From the NCBI RefSeq assembly GCF_029714325.1, contig NZ_CP121666.1, forward strand, positions 7,843,001-7,907,000: a stretch of DNA of 64,000 nucleotides, written 5' to 3'. This stretch comes from Bradyrhizobium sp. CB1717. Its GTDB lineage: Bacteria > Pseudomonadota > Alphaproteobacteria > Rhizobiales > Xanthobacteraceae. Below the pieces are notes generated by a model. That model did not search any database, was not told the origin of the DNA, and saw nothing but the letters and a program-made list of their open reading frames with translations. The translations under genes were made by a program, and so were the position numbers. Of this stretch, positions 8,291-18,304 are shown piece by piece (positions within the stretch are counted from its first letter, which is position 1; every line of letters begins with the position of its first letter).

Positions 8291-10015
8291 TCATGCGATG
8301 CCTTCTTCGAGGATCGTAGCTGAAGGACCTATCCGCTGGTCCCGCACAAGACGCGGCATGGCGGCGATAAGGCTCTTGGTATACTCAGACTGTGGATTAC
8401 GAAATATCTCGTCAGTGGCGCCACTATCGACGATTCTCCCCCGGCGCATAACTATGACGCGATCGCTGATATGACGAACAACACTGAGATCATGCGAGAT
8501 GAAGAGATAACTTACGCCGAGGTAGTCCTTCAGATAGCCGAGCAGGTCCAAGACCTGGGCCTGAACCGAGACGTCGAGCGCCGAAACCGGCTCATCGCAG
8601 ACGATTACGGCAGGATTTGGTGCGATCGCGCGTGCGATCGCAACGCGCTGGCGCTGACCGCCCGAGAGCTCGAGCGGTCGTCGGTCCAGCAAGGCTTTGG
8701 ATAGCCCGACCAGATCGAGCAGATCGATAACACGCTCCTGCCGCTTGCGCCGTGTCTCAACGTCGCTCGAAAGGCTGTCGGATATGATGCGTCCGACCGT
8801 CCAACGTGGATCAAACGAGCCAAGAGGATCCTGGTAAATGATCGATAGCGACCGCCGCCGAGCCCGCCGTTCGCGCTCGGCGAGCGTGGTCCAAGGCCGG
8901 CCTGCAAACTGAACGGCTCCCTCGTCAGGCTCGTCGAGCGCCAGGAGCATGCGCGCCATCGTTGACTTTCCGGATCCGGACTCACCCACGATGCCCAAAG
9001 TCTCGCCGGATCGCAGTTCGAAGGAGACGCCGTCCACAGCCGCCCGTAAAGTGCCATCCGGGCCCTTGAAGCGCTTCACCAGACTTGTCGCTTCGAGCAG
9101 GATGGGACGCGATTTCGGCAGCGATTGTAGGGGTAGCTGCATTTGCTGCTTAGGCGAACGCACAATAGTTGATGGTGAGAGGCGTGAGCCGCGCGGCCGG
9201 CCTGATGGCACGGCGTCCAGCAGCTGACGAGTATAGGGGTGTCGCGGATCTCTGAATATCTGGGCAGCGGTGCCGCGTTCGACGACCTCGCCTCCTCGCA
9301 TGACGAGGATCTCATCCGCCACGTGGGAGACCACTGCCAGATCGTGACTGATCAGGATCAGAGCCTTGCCCCTCGTTTTGGTCTCCTCGAGCAGTGCCAG
9401 CACATGAGCTTGCGCCGTCACGTCGAGCGCGGTCGTCGGTTCGTCTGCGATCAGGATGCGCGGATCGAGTGCAAGTGCCGAAGCGATGAGAGCCCGTTGA
9501 CGCTGGCCGCCGGATAATTGATGCGGCAGCTGCTCGGCCTTGGTCTCGGGCTCAGGGACACCGACGAGCTTAAGGAGAGCAATGACGCGCTGCGCGAGCT
9601 CCTCGCGTGATGATACCGCACCGTGGAGGATCAAGCCTTCACCAACCTCCTTGCCGATCCGGCGAAGCGGGTCAAGCGAGACGAGTGCATCCTGTAATAC
9701 AAAGCCAATCTCGGTGCCGCGGATGCGCCGCCAGGCACGATCGCTAAGGCCGATTAGGTCCGTCCCGCCGAAGCTTAGCTGGCGTGCATGAACATTGGCG
9801 TAGCGACCAGCAAGGCCTATGAGAGACCGCGCAGTCACGCTCTTGCCCGAGCCGGATTCACCGACAATCGCAAGACACTGTCCCGGTCGGAGAGAGAAGG
9901 ATATGCTGCGCACGACCGTGTTCTCGGCGATGCCGCGCCCGAAGGAAACACGCAGCGAATCGACCGTGAGGAGGTCTGGCTGCTGCGGGACAGGCTGGGG
10001 GCGACCCTGCGACAT
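8291..10015 (-). CDS. Peptide/nickel-type ABC transporter, fused double ATP-binding protein
   Basis: A 574-residue protein with two complete ABC ATPase domains in tandem, equivalent to DppD fused to DppF (as in GsiA and YejF). Domain 1 (about 15-260) has Walker A GESGSGKS, signature LSGGQRQR and Walker B RILIADEPT. Domain 2 (about 305-550) has a second Walker A GESGSGKST, LSGGQRQR and VIVCDEPVSALD. Each domain is followed by the oligopeptide-type C-terminal extension (RHPYTRQLL in the first). It energises import by the two permeases encoded just upstream. Its ATG directly follows the stop codon of the preceding permease gene, so the two are translationally linked. Confidence 0.93.
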   Translation of the reverse strand: MSQGRPQPVPQQPDLLTVDSLRVSFGRGIAENTVVRSISFSLRPGQCLAIVGESGSGKSVTARSLIGLAGRYANVHARQLSFGGTDLIGLSDRAWRRIRGTEIGFVLQDALVSLDPLRRIGKEVGEGLILHGAVSSREELAQRVIALLKLVGVPEPETKAEQLPHQLSGGQRQRALIASALALDPRILIADEPTTALDVTAQAHVLALLEETKTRGKALILISHDLAVVSHVADEILVMRGGEVVERGTAAQIFRDPRHPYTRQLLDAVPSGRPRGSRLSPSTIVRSPKQQMQLPLQSLPKSRPILLEATSLVKRFKGPDGTLRAAVDGVSFELRSGETLGIVGESGSGKSTMARMLLALDEPDEGAVQFAGRPWTTLAERERRARRRSLSIIYQDPLGSFDPRWTVGRIISDSLSSDVETRRKRQERVIDLLDLVGLSKALLDRRPLELSGGQRQRVAIARAIAPNPAVIVCDEPVSALDVSVQAQVLDLLGYLKDYLGVSYLFISHDLSVVRHISDRVIVMRRGRIVDSGATDEIFRNPQSEYTKSLIAAMPRLVRDQRIGPSATILEEGIA

Positions 10016-10879
10016 TCACCTTTTTCCTTCCAAACGGTCCTGTAGATGGCGCCCCATGATGGTGAGGCTGAGGGCAAACGCCGTAACTGCTAAACCGGGT
10101 ATGATCTCCAGCCACCAGGCATAGATTACATAATTGCGCCCGGCATTGAGCAGCGCGCCCCATTCAGGCGCCGGGGGAGCGACGCCGAGTCTTAGAAATG
10201 CAAGACCGGAGGCCCATATAACTGCCTGACCTACGCCGATCGTCATCATTGCCGTCAGCGGGTTCATGGCGTTGGGAAGAATATGCCTCCAGACAATACG
10301 GGGAAATGGATGGCCCAGCACGTTAGCGGCCTCCACATAGCCTGCCCCTTTGATGAAAAGCATCTGGCCCCTGATCATGCGCGCATAGCCTGGCGCTGTT
10401 CCGATTCCGACAGCTACGACTTCGGTCAATACCGACGGCCCAAAAACTGTCACGAACACAAGGGCGAGCAAGAGCGTGGGAATTGCGAAGAGCACGTCAA
10501 TAATTCTGCTGAGAATGCTGTCTAATAAACCGCCAGAAAGTGCAGCGGCGCCGCCGATGGTCATTGCAACGGACATGCTCAGCGCCGTCGCGCCAAGTCC
10601 GATAGCCAAGGATTGGCCTGCGCCCTCGACCACGCGAGAGTAAAGATCTCGACCCAATTGATCAGTCCCAAACCAGTGAGCGATCGACGGAGACTGCAAT
10701 GCCGATGTCAGATCAATAGCAAGCGGATCGTGCGTCTGCAGCACCTTTGGCGCCATGGCTGCGAGGACAAAGACGCCGACGATGATAAGACAGACCGCAA
10801 TTCGAAAGGGGACATGGCGCAGGATCGCTAGGACTTCTCTGAGCAGCCGAGATATGGCGACTTCGGCGAACATGCTCAT
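10016..10879 (-). CDS. Peptide-type ABC transporter permease (DppC/OppC family)
   Basis: A 287-residue inner-membrane permease. The N-terminal cytoplasmic tail and first helix (VCLIIVGVFVLAAMAP) are followed by the family's FGTDQLGRDLYSRVVEG segment and further helices. The EAA loop that docks on the ATPase is YVEAANVLGHPFPRIVWRHILPN. The ATG at 10879 overlaps the stop of the upstream permease (ATGA), the usual arrangement in these operons; an open frame extending further upstream is only overlap with that gene. Works with the products of the adjacent genes in import of a peptide-like or other small substrate. Confidence 0.93.
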   Translation of the reverse strand: MSMFAEVAISRLLREVLAILRHVPFRIAVCLIIVGVFVLAAMAPKVLQTHDPLAIDLTSALQSPSIAHWFGTDQLGRDLYSRVVEGAGQSLAIGLGATALSMSVAMTIGGAAALSGGLLDSILSRIIDVLFAIPTLLLALVFVTVFGPSVLTEVVAVGIGTAPGYARMIRGQMLFIKGAGYVEAANVLGHPFPRIVWRHILPNAMNPLTAMMTIGVGQAVIWASGLAFLRLGVAPPAPEWGALLNAGRNYVIYAWWLEIIPGLAVTAFALSLTIMGRHLQDRLEGKR

Positions 10880-11850
10880 GTCAACTTGATCCTCGGATCG
10901 ACCACCCGGTAAGTCAGATCGACAATCAAACTGACAAGAACGAACAGGCCCGCAGAGATCAAAACAGCTCCCGAGACAATCGGAACGTCTCGCGAGGACG
11001 TTGCAGCAACAAGGACTCCACCTAGGCCTTGACGGGCGAAAACCACCTCGATCAAAATCGCGCCCGAAAGCAGTTTGCCGAGCGCCCAACCTGATAAAGT
11101 TATGCCAGGCAGTGCTGCATGGCGGAGAACATGGCGAAGCCTGACGCCGAAATCACTCATACCCCGCGCCCTTGCGGACGTAACGAACGGCTGCTCGAGC
11201 ACGCGCGTGAATTCGTTCTGAACGACTTGTCCGAAAAAGCCCGACAGTTCAAGAGCCAACGCAAGCGTCGGCAGAACGAGCCCAATCGGCGAATTTCCCC
11301 CGATCACCGGAAAAATGCCTAGCTTTACCGCAAAGAGCACAAGCAGAATTGTGGCCAGCCAGTAAGGCGGCACCGTTGCCAAAAAGACTTGTGCGTCATT
11401 GAGCAGCTTCGACCATATGTTGTCTCTGCCAGCGATGAACAAGGTTGTCAGAATTGCGATAAGCCATGCGATCAGCAGCGCAGCGATGGCCAGAACAATC
11501 GTGGGGCCAATCTGTTCCGCAATAATCGCTGCGACAGGCCGATGTTGCTGGTACGACTCGCCAAGATCGCCATGAAGGATCTGCAACATGTATTTGCCGT
11601 ATTGAACCGCGAGCGGTTGATCAAAACCATATTTCGCATTGATCGCTGCAAGCTCCGCCGACGACGCCGGCCCGACGTTGCCACTCGTCACATTGATGAT
11701 GATCTGGGCGCGGTCGCCAGGAAGCATACATTGAATCAAGAACGCAAGGGTTGCGGCAGCCCACACCACGACCACGCCGGAGAATATCCGGCGCGCGAAC
11801 CAAACGATGGGATGATGGACTACTATCCTCACGGCGTCACTTCCCATCAT
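10876..11850 (-). CDS. Peptide-type ABC transporter permease (DppB/OppB family)
   Basis: About 324 residues, with six membrane helices and the DppB-type layout: first helix near residues 15-40, then a periplasmic loop carrying the YGFDQPLAVQYGKYM segment, and a cytoplasmic EAA-like loop (FVTSARARGMSDFGVRLRHVLRHA). It is the first permease of the importer. The start is ambiguous: ATGs at 11850 and 11847 overlap the end of the binding-protein gene slightly, while an ATG at 11883 would overlap it by 47 bases. All five genes of this block read the same way with overlaps, so they form one operon. Confidence 0.9.
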   Translation of the reverse strand: MMGSDAVRIVVHHPIVWFARRIFSGVVVVWAAATLAFLIQCMLPGDRAQIIINVTSGNVGPASSAELAAINAKYGFDQPLAVQYGKYMLQILHGDLGESYQQHRPVAAIIAEQIGPTIVLAIAALLIAWLIAILTTLFIAGRDNIWSKLLNDAQVFLATVPPYWLATILLVLFAVKLGIFPVIGGNSPIGLVLPTLALALELSGFFGQVVQNEFTRVLEQPFVTSARARGMSDFGVRLRHVLRHAALPGITLSGWALGKLLSGAILIEVVFARQGLGGVLVAATSSRDVPIVSGAVLISAGLFVLVSLIVDLTYRVVDPRIKLT

Positions 11851-13525
11851 CGAAATGAGCGTCATAGAAAACGGGTTCGCCAACCGAGCCGCGGTCCAGC
11901 CAAACGTCTTTGAGGTTCGGCTTGGTCGCCAACGTTACGTCCAGCACCGTGAGGCCAATCACAGGAGCCTCATCCACGATCTTCCGTTCCGCCTGCTGAT
12001 AGAGGACGATACGTTGCACCCCATTGAGTTCCTGCTCCGCCTTTTGAATGACGTCCCAAAGCGTCAGATCTTGATAGCGTGAGGGATTGAAGCGATTGGT
12101 CTCGCCGTTCTGATCGGGCTTCCACGAGATCCGGAATATCTCAGCGCCGGGGGCAACCCAATAGAGGAGAACGACCTCATAATCATCGGGTCCGAGGTTT
12201 TTTCCGGCGAAGAAATCAGCCGGATTGGTCGGTTGAAGACGTACGTCAAAACCGGCCTCCCTTGCCTGCTGCTGGATAACTTGCAAGGCTTGCTCGCCGT
12301 CCGGCTTCAGAAAAGCGTTCGAATAGGAAATGCGCACGATGAGCGGATTGCCGTTCTTGACACGAACGCCGTTACGATTACGCTCAGTCCAACCCGCCTG
12401 ATCCAGCAGCTGATTGGCCTTCCGAACATCGTATCCATAGGAATGGCCGAGCTCAGGCAGGTATTCCGGCGAGCTCTGACTTAGCGCCCCGTTACCCTCA
12501 AACGGCAAAGAGCCAAGGAAGGATGTGTCGACCGCGGCCCTTCGGTCAGTAGAATAGGCAAAGGCCTTGCGGACGAGCACGTCGTCAAATGGGGGTCGGG
12601 CCGTATACAAGGCCAAGCGCAGGGGGGTGCCGCCGGTAAGGTGCCGCAATACTGGAAAGCGGGAGTTGGCGTCCTTCCATGCGACAGCTGGGATGTCGTA
12701 TATGGCATCGGTCTCGCCCGTGATCAGCGAGCCGTATCGGATAGTCTGATCTGGCAGAAACTTCCAGGTGATCCCGTCAACGTAAGCCGGCCCTTGATGT
12801 TTTGCGGTGGCCGGGGCCGAATTGTAGTCGGGATTGCGGCGGAAGGTGACCTCCCGTCCATGGCGCCATTTGTCGACAATGAATGGACCTGAGCCGACTG
12901 GGTTCTCGCAGTTCACCGCAAGTCCGCGTTTGAGCGCGGATGGTGAGAGAATGCCCTGTGAGGATTGAGCAAACACGTTCAGCAAGGGTTGAAATGGTAC
13001 CTTCAAGGTTACCTGTAACCGCAGAGGAGCGATTGCACTTGCCGATTCGAAGCTATCGCTAAGATACGGAGCAGCAGTCGGATTACGCAGATCAGGGTCG
13101 TTGCTGAGCCACCCGTTGATATTGTCCGCGATGGCCTGCGCATCCAGAGAAGTGCCATCCGTGAACTTCACATTCGGCTTTATCTCGAATGTGTATATCT
13201 TCTTGTCATCGGAAATTGTCCATGACTCGGCCAGCCATGGCACAATCTTGCCATCCTCGCTGCGGGCGACCAGATTATCGCTGTACTGGCGTTGCAGATA
13301 CCATTGCTGCACCCATCCTCCGAAGAGGCACGCCGGCTCTTGAAAATGCCCGTAACGAATAACGCCCCCTCGCTTTACGCTCCCGGCTACCCCTTCTTGA
13401 GCATGAATGCTTGACGGCAGTTGCGAAAGGCCCACGAGCACGAGAAGGGTCGCCTTCACGGTTCTTGCTGGATAGTTCGACTTTCCAGTGAAGCGCCTCG
13501 TTGGCCGGGCATTCGATGAACGCAT
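11837..13525 (-). CDS. ABC transporter substrate-binding protein, family 5 (peptide/nickel type)
   Basis: About 562 residues with an N-terminal signal peptide (basic start, hydrophobic TLLVLVGLSQLPSS, likely cleavage after HAQ). The SBP_bac_5 pattern is clear: RYGHFQEP, WLAESWTISDDKKIYTFEIKPNVKFTDG early on, NPVGSGPFIVDKW in the middle, and VRKAFAYSTDR with a KANQLLDQAGW segment later. The periplasmic protein delivers substrate to the two permeases. I chose the ATG at 13525 because GGAG precedes it at good spacing; an ATG at 13564 overlaps the monooxygenase stop (ATGA) and cannot be excluded. Clustering with an FMN monooxygenase suggests import of a small organic compound for catabolism, but the substrate is not evident. 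Confidence 0.9.
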   Translation of the reverse strand: MRSSNARPTRRFTGKSNYPARTVKATLLVLVGLSQLPSSIHAQEGVAGSVKRGGVIRYGHFQEPACLFGGWVQQWYLQRQYSDNLVARSEDGKIVPWLAESWTISDDKKIYTFEIKPNVKFTDGTSLDAQAIADNINGWLSNDPDLRNPTAAPYLSDSFESASAIAPLRLQVTLKVPFQPLLNVFAQSSQGILSPSALKRGLAVNCENPVGSGPFIVDKWRHGREVTFRRNPDYNSAPATAKHQGPAYVDGITWKFLPDQTIRYGSLITGETDAIYDIPAVAWKDANSRFPVLRHLTGGTPLRLALYTARPPFDDVLVRKAFAYSTDRRAAVDTSFLGSLPFEGNGALSQSSPEYLPELGHSYGYDVRKANQLLDQAGWTERNRNGVRVKNGNPLIVRISYSNAFLKPDGEQALQVIQQQAREAGFDVRLQPTNPADFFAGKNLGPDDYEVVLLYWVAPGAEIFRISWKPDQNGETNRFNPSRYQDLTLWDVIQKAEQELNGVQRIVLYQQAERKIVDEAPVIGLTVLDVTLATKPNLKDVWLDRGSVGEPVFYDAHFDDGK

Positions 13526-13560
13526 ATCCAGTCTCCAAATCATTTGATGTTGAGGAAGCG

Positions 13561-14900
13561 TCATAGCGGTGAGGTAGCTGTGGCTCGTGCCGGCTCGAAA
13601 GGAATGGAAAGCCCCAAATGCTCTCGCAGAGTCTGCCCCCCATATTCTTTGCGAAAGAGCCCGCGCTTCTGCAGGATGGGCACCACATTGTCGACAAACG
13701 CTGAAGTGCCATCTTTCAGCACGTCCGGAATGATGTTGAAACCATCAACCGCGCCAGCGCGGAACCATGCCTCAATCGAGTCCGCGATCTGCTCGGGTGC
13801 ACCCACGAGCAACCGGTGGCCAAACGCTTGAACGCTGCTGATGATTTCGCGAACCGTCCGACCTTGACGCGCCAGAGTCTCAATCGTGCGATGGTGACCG
13901 ACAGAAAACGGAACATCATCTGCAGTAGGCAAAACCTCCTCCGGGATTGGCTTTTCCAGGCTGAGCTTCTCGACCGCCACGCCCATGCTTCGTGCGAGAG
14001 CGATGATGGCGCGCTCCAGATCGAGCAGTCCGTCAAGGCTTTCCTTGCGACGAGCCGCTTCTTCCTCGGTGCCCCCGATACAGGTGACAAGGCCTGGCAG
14101 AATGAGCGGAGCCGCAGGGCGGCCGAATTGCCGAGAGAGCGCGCGCAAGCGCTCTGCCTCCTGTAGAGCCGTTGACAAGTCCCCTGCTGCCGCAAACACG
14201 ACATCTGCACTGCGGGCGCCAAGCCGTAGTCCGGGATCCGAACCGCCCGCCTGAACGATGACTGGGTGGCCTTGGGGCGAAGCGGGGTGCGTAAGCGGGC
14301 CTCGGATGCCGAAACTATTGGTAGCGGGATCGAGCAGACGGAACTGACTCTGATCTGCGTAAACACCCGCTGCCTGATCGGCGATGACCATCTCGCCGCT
14401 CCAGCTCAGCCAGAGAGCACGGACCGTTTCAACGAAGTCCTCCGCACGCCTGTAGCGATCCGCTCGACCGACCTCGCGACCGCCGAAGTTTGCAACCGTC
14501 GCCGGACTCGACGTCGTGACCGCGTTCCACGCAACGCGGCCGCGGCTGATGACATCGAGGGATTGGAAGCGCCGGGCAAGATTGTATGGCTCGTTGTAGG
14601 TAGTCGACGCGGTCGCAATCAGGCCAATTCGCTCCGTTTCACGTGCAATCACAGCGAGAACCAGCGTCGGTTCGAGCCCATTAAGCGGCGGCTGGCGCGT
14701 AATGTCGGAACTTATCGCGGGGGTGTCGGCGAGGAATACAGCATCCAGCAACCATGCTCCGCAATCTTCGCAGCGCGGACGTAGTGCTCGATGTCGAAAA
14801 AGGCGCTTGGATTTGTGCCCGGCCAGCGCCACGCGGCAGAATGACCACCGGCACCATGAAGATTTAAGCCAAGATGAAGCATGGAGTTACCCGAAGACAT
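13561..14900 (-). pseudogene. FMN-dependent monooxygenase (NtaA/SnaA/DszA family), broken by a frameshift
   Basis: Two open frames together give a full family member of about 445 residues. The first frame, from the ATG at 14900, encodes the N-terminal strand and helix (LHLGLNLHGAGGHSAAWR ... AAKIAEHG). The second encodes the rest, from LLDAVFLADTPAI to the C-terminus, including VIVQAGGSDPG and the TTSSPATVANFG region. The junction is near 14755, where the loss of one base after CATGG would explain the shift (EHG followed by LLDAVF). Enzymes of this family use FMNH2 to attack nitrilotriacetate, sulfur compounds and related substrates. The downstream ABC importer genes are intact. If the shift is real, the enzyme is dead unless translation restarts inside; if it is a base-call error, this is a normal gene. 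Confidence 0.8.
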
Positions 14901-15662
14901 CACAGGCCCTCATGCGGCGGCCTCTGAGCCGTTTGGCGGACCTTCTGGACAAGTTGATCTCGGCAGCGAGCCTGCCTTTTCGCGCAAGCTCACCCTGAAT
15001 GTGCCTCCGCATCCGATTTGAGGGATAGACAACAAACAGTTGGCTGATGCTAGAGCAATGTCACCAAAGAAGCTTTGGCTACGTCCTGCCATGTTGTCCA
15101 AGCGGGAGCCGCCGAGAAGAGCTTCGGCGACGCTGGCCGCCGATTGACGCCGACGTGCGTAAAGCCCGCTTCCAGCGCCCAGTTGATTCCACACGAGTAC
15201 ACTCACATCGGCTCTCCAGAATTCATCAAGTAGCCAGCTCCTTTTCAGGAAGGTGTTTTGGATGCCCATTCGCTGATCGAAACATTTGGACTCCCGACCG
15301 GGCAAGAAAGGATCAAGCTAGAAGGATCTGTAGAGGTCGAGAGCATGCAAACGCAATAGTTGAGTATTTCAATCTACTATCGTCCGTTGGCATCCTCTTC
15401 TATTGCGATGCCTAATGGCCTCTGATCGGGCTCACCGAAGCACGCGCTGCCTGATTGCAGCGGCTTCAACTGGGCAGCGGCGGCTCGAAGCGAATGACAT
15501 GAATTGATGCGTTCGAGAACACAGAGAGATTTGGCGCGACATTGTTGATCACCCGCTTGCTGCCCCGTTGCAAAGCGACATCCGATCAATAAGGCCGCGC
15601 CAAGCCAACCATCCAATAATGCGATGAAACATTCCAGATTCTCGAACGTTTAAAGGCAACGC
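14901..15662. other. Gene-poor stretch
   Basis: One minus-strand frame of 131 codons (14910-15305) is open but has no recognised motif or convincing ribosome site; its middle (around 15120-15240) has a protein-like composition and may be a remnant. Nothing else is supported. Confidence 0.45.
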
Positions 15663-16517
15663 TTGGAAGCTGAACTCTCTTCTGCACTACCAGAGAGCTT
15701 TGATGCCTCTTTCGCCGTTCCCGAGGATTTCTCCCATGGCACCCAGGCCGCGCTGAATATGATGCGCTCCAGGCTCAGCCGCTGGGGTCTGTTGCCGGAT
15801 GCAGCACAGCGGGTAAAGACCTACGACATTCACGGTGAACGCTATACGGCCGTGCTAGGACCGCGTGGGCGCAATGATGTTCAACTCATACATCTGCGGT
15901 CTCCTGCTATCGCCGATACGTTTGATGTTTCGTTCGCCGTGCCCATGGATTTTTATCATGGCACCCAGTTGCCCCCCGAAATGTTGCTTTCCACGTTGGG
16001 CAAGTGGGACTTCTTGCCTAATGGAGAACATCCGGTCATGAACTATGAGATTGGCGGGGATCGCTACACGGCCGTGTTGGGACCGAGAGGATCCGACGAC
16101 GTCCAACTCATTCGTCACCCGAGGCTCGCTTTGCCGGGTGAAGCTGCGCTTGTAACGCCGACGGCTCCCCCGCATGCCTACGGCGGCCTTGCACCTGGCT
16201 TTAATCCGCTCTCCTCGTTCGTGCGAAAGGACGCTCCTTTGGCGCTGGTGCCAAACATTCCACTGCCGTCTGCCGCACCGGGATCGGGCCATCAGCCGTC
16301 CCCGCAAGTGCCTGAACTCGGAGAGTTGTTGGGCGACGACTGGAGGCACGGCCCCCAAGAGGCTTCGCCTGTCGTGATCGATATGCTTCAAAACCTGGGC
16401 TTTCTGCCGAGCCAAGAGGTCCCAATGACCCGTTTTCTGATCCACAGTCAGCCCTACACGGCCGAAAGCCTACCCGGAGGCCGCGTCCTTCTCTTCCATC
16501 GGCCGCAATTTGGCTGA
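15663..16517 (+). CDS. Effector-repeat protein fragment: three copies of the repeat also found in the nopD-like gene
   Basis: A 284-codon open frame with three imperfect repeats of about 65 residues (roughly 12-80, 84-150 and 215-280). Each has a DFxHGTQ-like start, a LxxxGxLP turn, and a YTAVLGPRGRxDVQLI-like end (weaker in copy 3). The same repeat occurs once in the broken nopD-like gene at 60-63 kb and once in the broken effector at 34.6 kb. In Bradyrhizobium such repeats are, to my knowledge, internal parts of C48 (SUMO-protease) effectors; no protease domain is present here. The frame opens at a TTG without a ribosome site, so it is probably a 5'- and 3'-truncated effector relic rather than a whole gene, though the reading frame itself is undamaged. 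Confidence 0.6.
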   Translation: MEAELSSALPESFDASFAVPEDFSHGTQAALNMMRSRLSRWGLLPDAAQRVKTYDIHGERYTAVLGPRGRNDVQLIHLRSPAIADTFDVSFAVPMDFYHGTQLPPEMLLSTLGKWDFLPNGEHPVMNYEIGGDRYTAVLGPRGSDDVQLIRHPRLALPGEAALVTPTAPPHAYGGLAPGFNPLSSFVRKDAPLALVPNIPLPSAAPGSGHQPSPQVPELGELLGDDWRHGPQEASPVVIDMLQNLGFLPSQEVPMTRFLIHSQPYTAESLPGGRVLLFHRPQFG

Positions 16518-16518
16518 A

Positions 16519-16540
16519 CGAGGTGCTCGTCGGCACCTCG
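16519..16540 (+). terminator. Hairpin directly after the repeat-protein stop codon
   Basis: CGAGGTGC and GCACCTCG form a perfect 8-base stem with a 6-base loop starting two bases after the TGA. No T-run follows, so it may protect the RNA 3' end or be a weak terminator. Confidence 0.4.
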
Positions 16541-17149
16541 GGCAGCTGCTCAAGCTCGCGAAACCACGTCGATCGTTTGCTTTCAGAGAGTTTAGAACTG
16601 AGTCCGACCGACAATTTTAGCGGCGAGCAAACCCCCGGCCGCCAGTCCCAGCATGATCTTAAGCGGGATGGTTCAATCCGATATGGCCGCATTCGGCAGC
16701 ACGGAGGTTTCAGGTGAAAGGATCCGAAAAGACGCGGGATGCAAGACACGAGTGCATCCTGGTGGCCGAGGGACGAGCGTCATCAACACGGGCTCGCGGC
16801 TTGACGGGATGGAAGTAATGTCATCACAAGCGCGGACGGCGTGCGGACGTACCTTGGCGAGCCAATCTGGAGCGTTCAACTGAGAGGCCTTGCTCCAACC
16901 CATACACGATCGCCTGAACCGCCGATCTTCCAATCACTGAGATCGAATCGAGATCGACGGCCCTCGTAAGTTGCCTTGATCGAACTGCAGCAAGTTCGTG
17001 CAACTCGATGCCTCTTCCGACGAAAAGACGGCCAGAAACACTCTGGCCGTTCCTGGCGATCGAAATGATCCGTGTGATGGCTTGCGAAGGTGTCCACACG
17101 ATTAAAGTATCAAGCCTTCGAAGCGCATTCCTCTGTCCTGTGCTCTTCG
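16541..17149. other. Gene-poor stretch
   Basis: Short open frames on both strands (for example 16824-17099 minus, 91 codons), none with a recognisable motif or ribosome site. I see no supported gene. Confidence 0.5.
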
Positions 17150-17590
17150 TTACCAGATGAACTTTGCGCCATCCGGCAGTTCGCAGATGAATTCGCCCTG
17201 GTACACGAGTTCGGTGGTCCCGACGACCAGCTTCGAGGCTCGCACCGTCAGCTTGCCTTCGCGGCTGAGGCTATGGCGGATGTACTCGGTCACGGCATGT
17301 CCGGAGCTGTCGACCGTTTGATGCGCATTGGCGAAGCTGATGCCGTTCTGGGCGGTCACCCTGAAGGCATTGATGACCAGACCGGCCTGCGTCGCCGACG
17401 CAGGCTTGCCAGCCTCCGCGGTGGTACAGCGGCTCATGTCCAGTATGAGCTTCACATTCTTCCCGGCCTGCAGGGCATTGAGCACCTCGGTGTATTTCGG
17501 CGAGGGCTCATCGGCTCTCGCCAGCGCGCTCACGCTTGCGGCCGAAAGCAAGGACAACAGGATCGTCACTCCTATGCCAGTAAACTTCAT
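17150..17590 (-). CDS. VirK-family exported protein
   Basis: A 146-residue protein. The ATG at 17590 follows GAGGGAGAAGAG, a strong ribosome site; an in-frame extension upstream is not needed. It has a signal peptide (MKFTGIGVTILLSLLSAASVSALARA), then the VirK pattern: VLNALQAGKNVKLILDMSRC near residue 45 with a conserved cysteine, a central FRVTAQNGISFANAH segment, and a C-terminal FICELPDGAKFIW stretch with a second cysteine that could pair with the first. VirK-type proteins are periplasmic, of unknown function, first seen on Agrobacterium Ti plasmids and also common in rhizobial symbiosis regions. No tts or nod box was found upstream. Confidence 0.8.
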   Translation of the reverse strand: MKFTGIGVTILLSLLSAASVSALARADEPSPKYTEVLNALQAGKNVKLILDMSRCTTAEAGKPASATQAGLVINAFRVTAQNGISFANAHQTVDSSGHAVTEYIRHSLSREGKLTVRASKLVVGTTELVYQGEFICELPDGAKFIW

Positions 17591-18232
17591 ATGCTCTTCT
17601 CCCTCGATAAGTACCACAGATCTCATTTTTCAAGACGTCGTGCTCGCAAACCGTTTGGCTGATTTCAGACATCAAGCGCGCTCGCGCCTGCGACAAAAAC
17701 ATCCTGTCGCAGCCAGGCGCAAGTAGTTGTGATGGCTATTCCGACATCACGACCTCGTATGTCAGGTTTGCGGAAGTGGCTTAGCCTCGCGCGACGTCGA
17801 CTAGAACGATCCGATCGAGCGTCTGCCGCTTGGAAACCACAAAACGGCAACCGATCTCACTCCTCCATCGCAGGCCCAACGACCGAGAGCATGCAGTTCT
17901 CACATCTGCTGCATAAGCAGACGATCTCCGAAAGAACACTCCGACCAGCCGCATGCGCCAGCTTGTCCATCTTGATAGCTGTGCTAGGACTGTCTGCCCT
18001 GGACGACGGGTCGGCAATGAAGTGGTGGAGCGAACCTGACGCGGCGGTCGGATCAAGCTCCGTCAAGGCGCCCGATCTCGGCCTAGTCGAAACAGCAATA
18101 CCAGAAGACACAAGGCGGCACCGACAATTGATCCGTTGCTTTGGGCGGCTTCCGCCAGCTGACCGCTCGCCTCACTGACTGACCCTATTCGGCATTCCTC
18201 AAAAGGCTGAACCTAAATGGCTTCCTTCCTGG
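17591..18232. other. Gene-poor stretch upstream of the effector fragment
   Basis: No supported gene. Several overlapping short open frames, none with family motifs. Confidence 0.5.
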
Positions 18233-18254
18233 TCCGTCAGCTTCTCGAAAGAAG
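18233..18254 (+). promoter_or_regulatory. tts box (TtsI binding site)
   Basis: TCCGTCAGCTTCTCGAAAG matches the tts consensus GTCAGCTTNTCGAAAGCT except at the last two bases. It lies about 50 bases upstream of the ATG at 18305, normal spacing for a TtsI-activated promoter. Confidence 0.85.
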
Positions 18255-18304
18255 CACCTGCAACAATCTACGCCGACAGCCGGCACTCGAAGGGAGAGAG
18301 AGAA

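Noticed and set aside
15632..15650. TTCCAGATTCTCGAACGTT resembling a tts box before the repeat protein
   Set aside because: Several mismatches, and only 13 bases before the frame opens, too close for a promoter.
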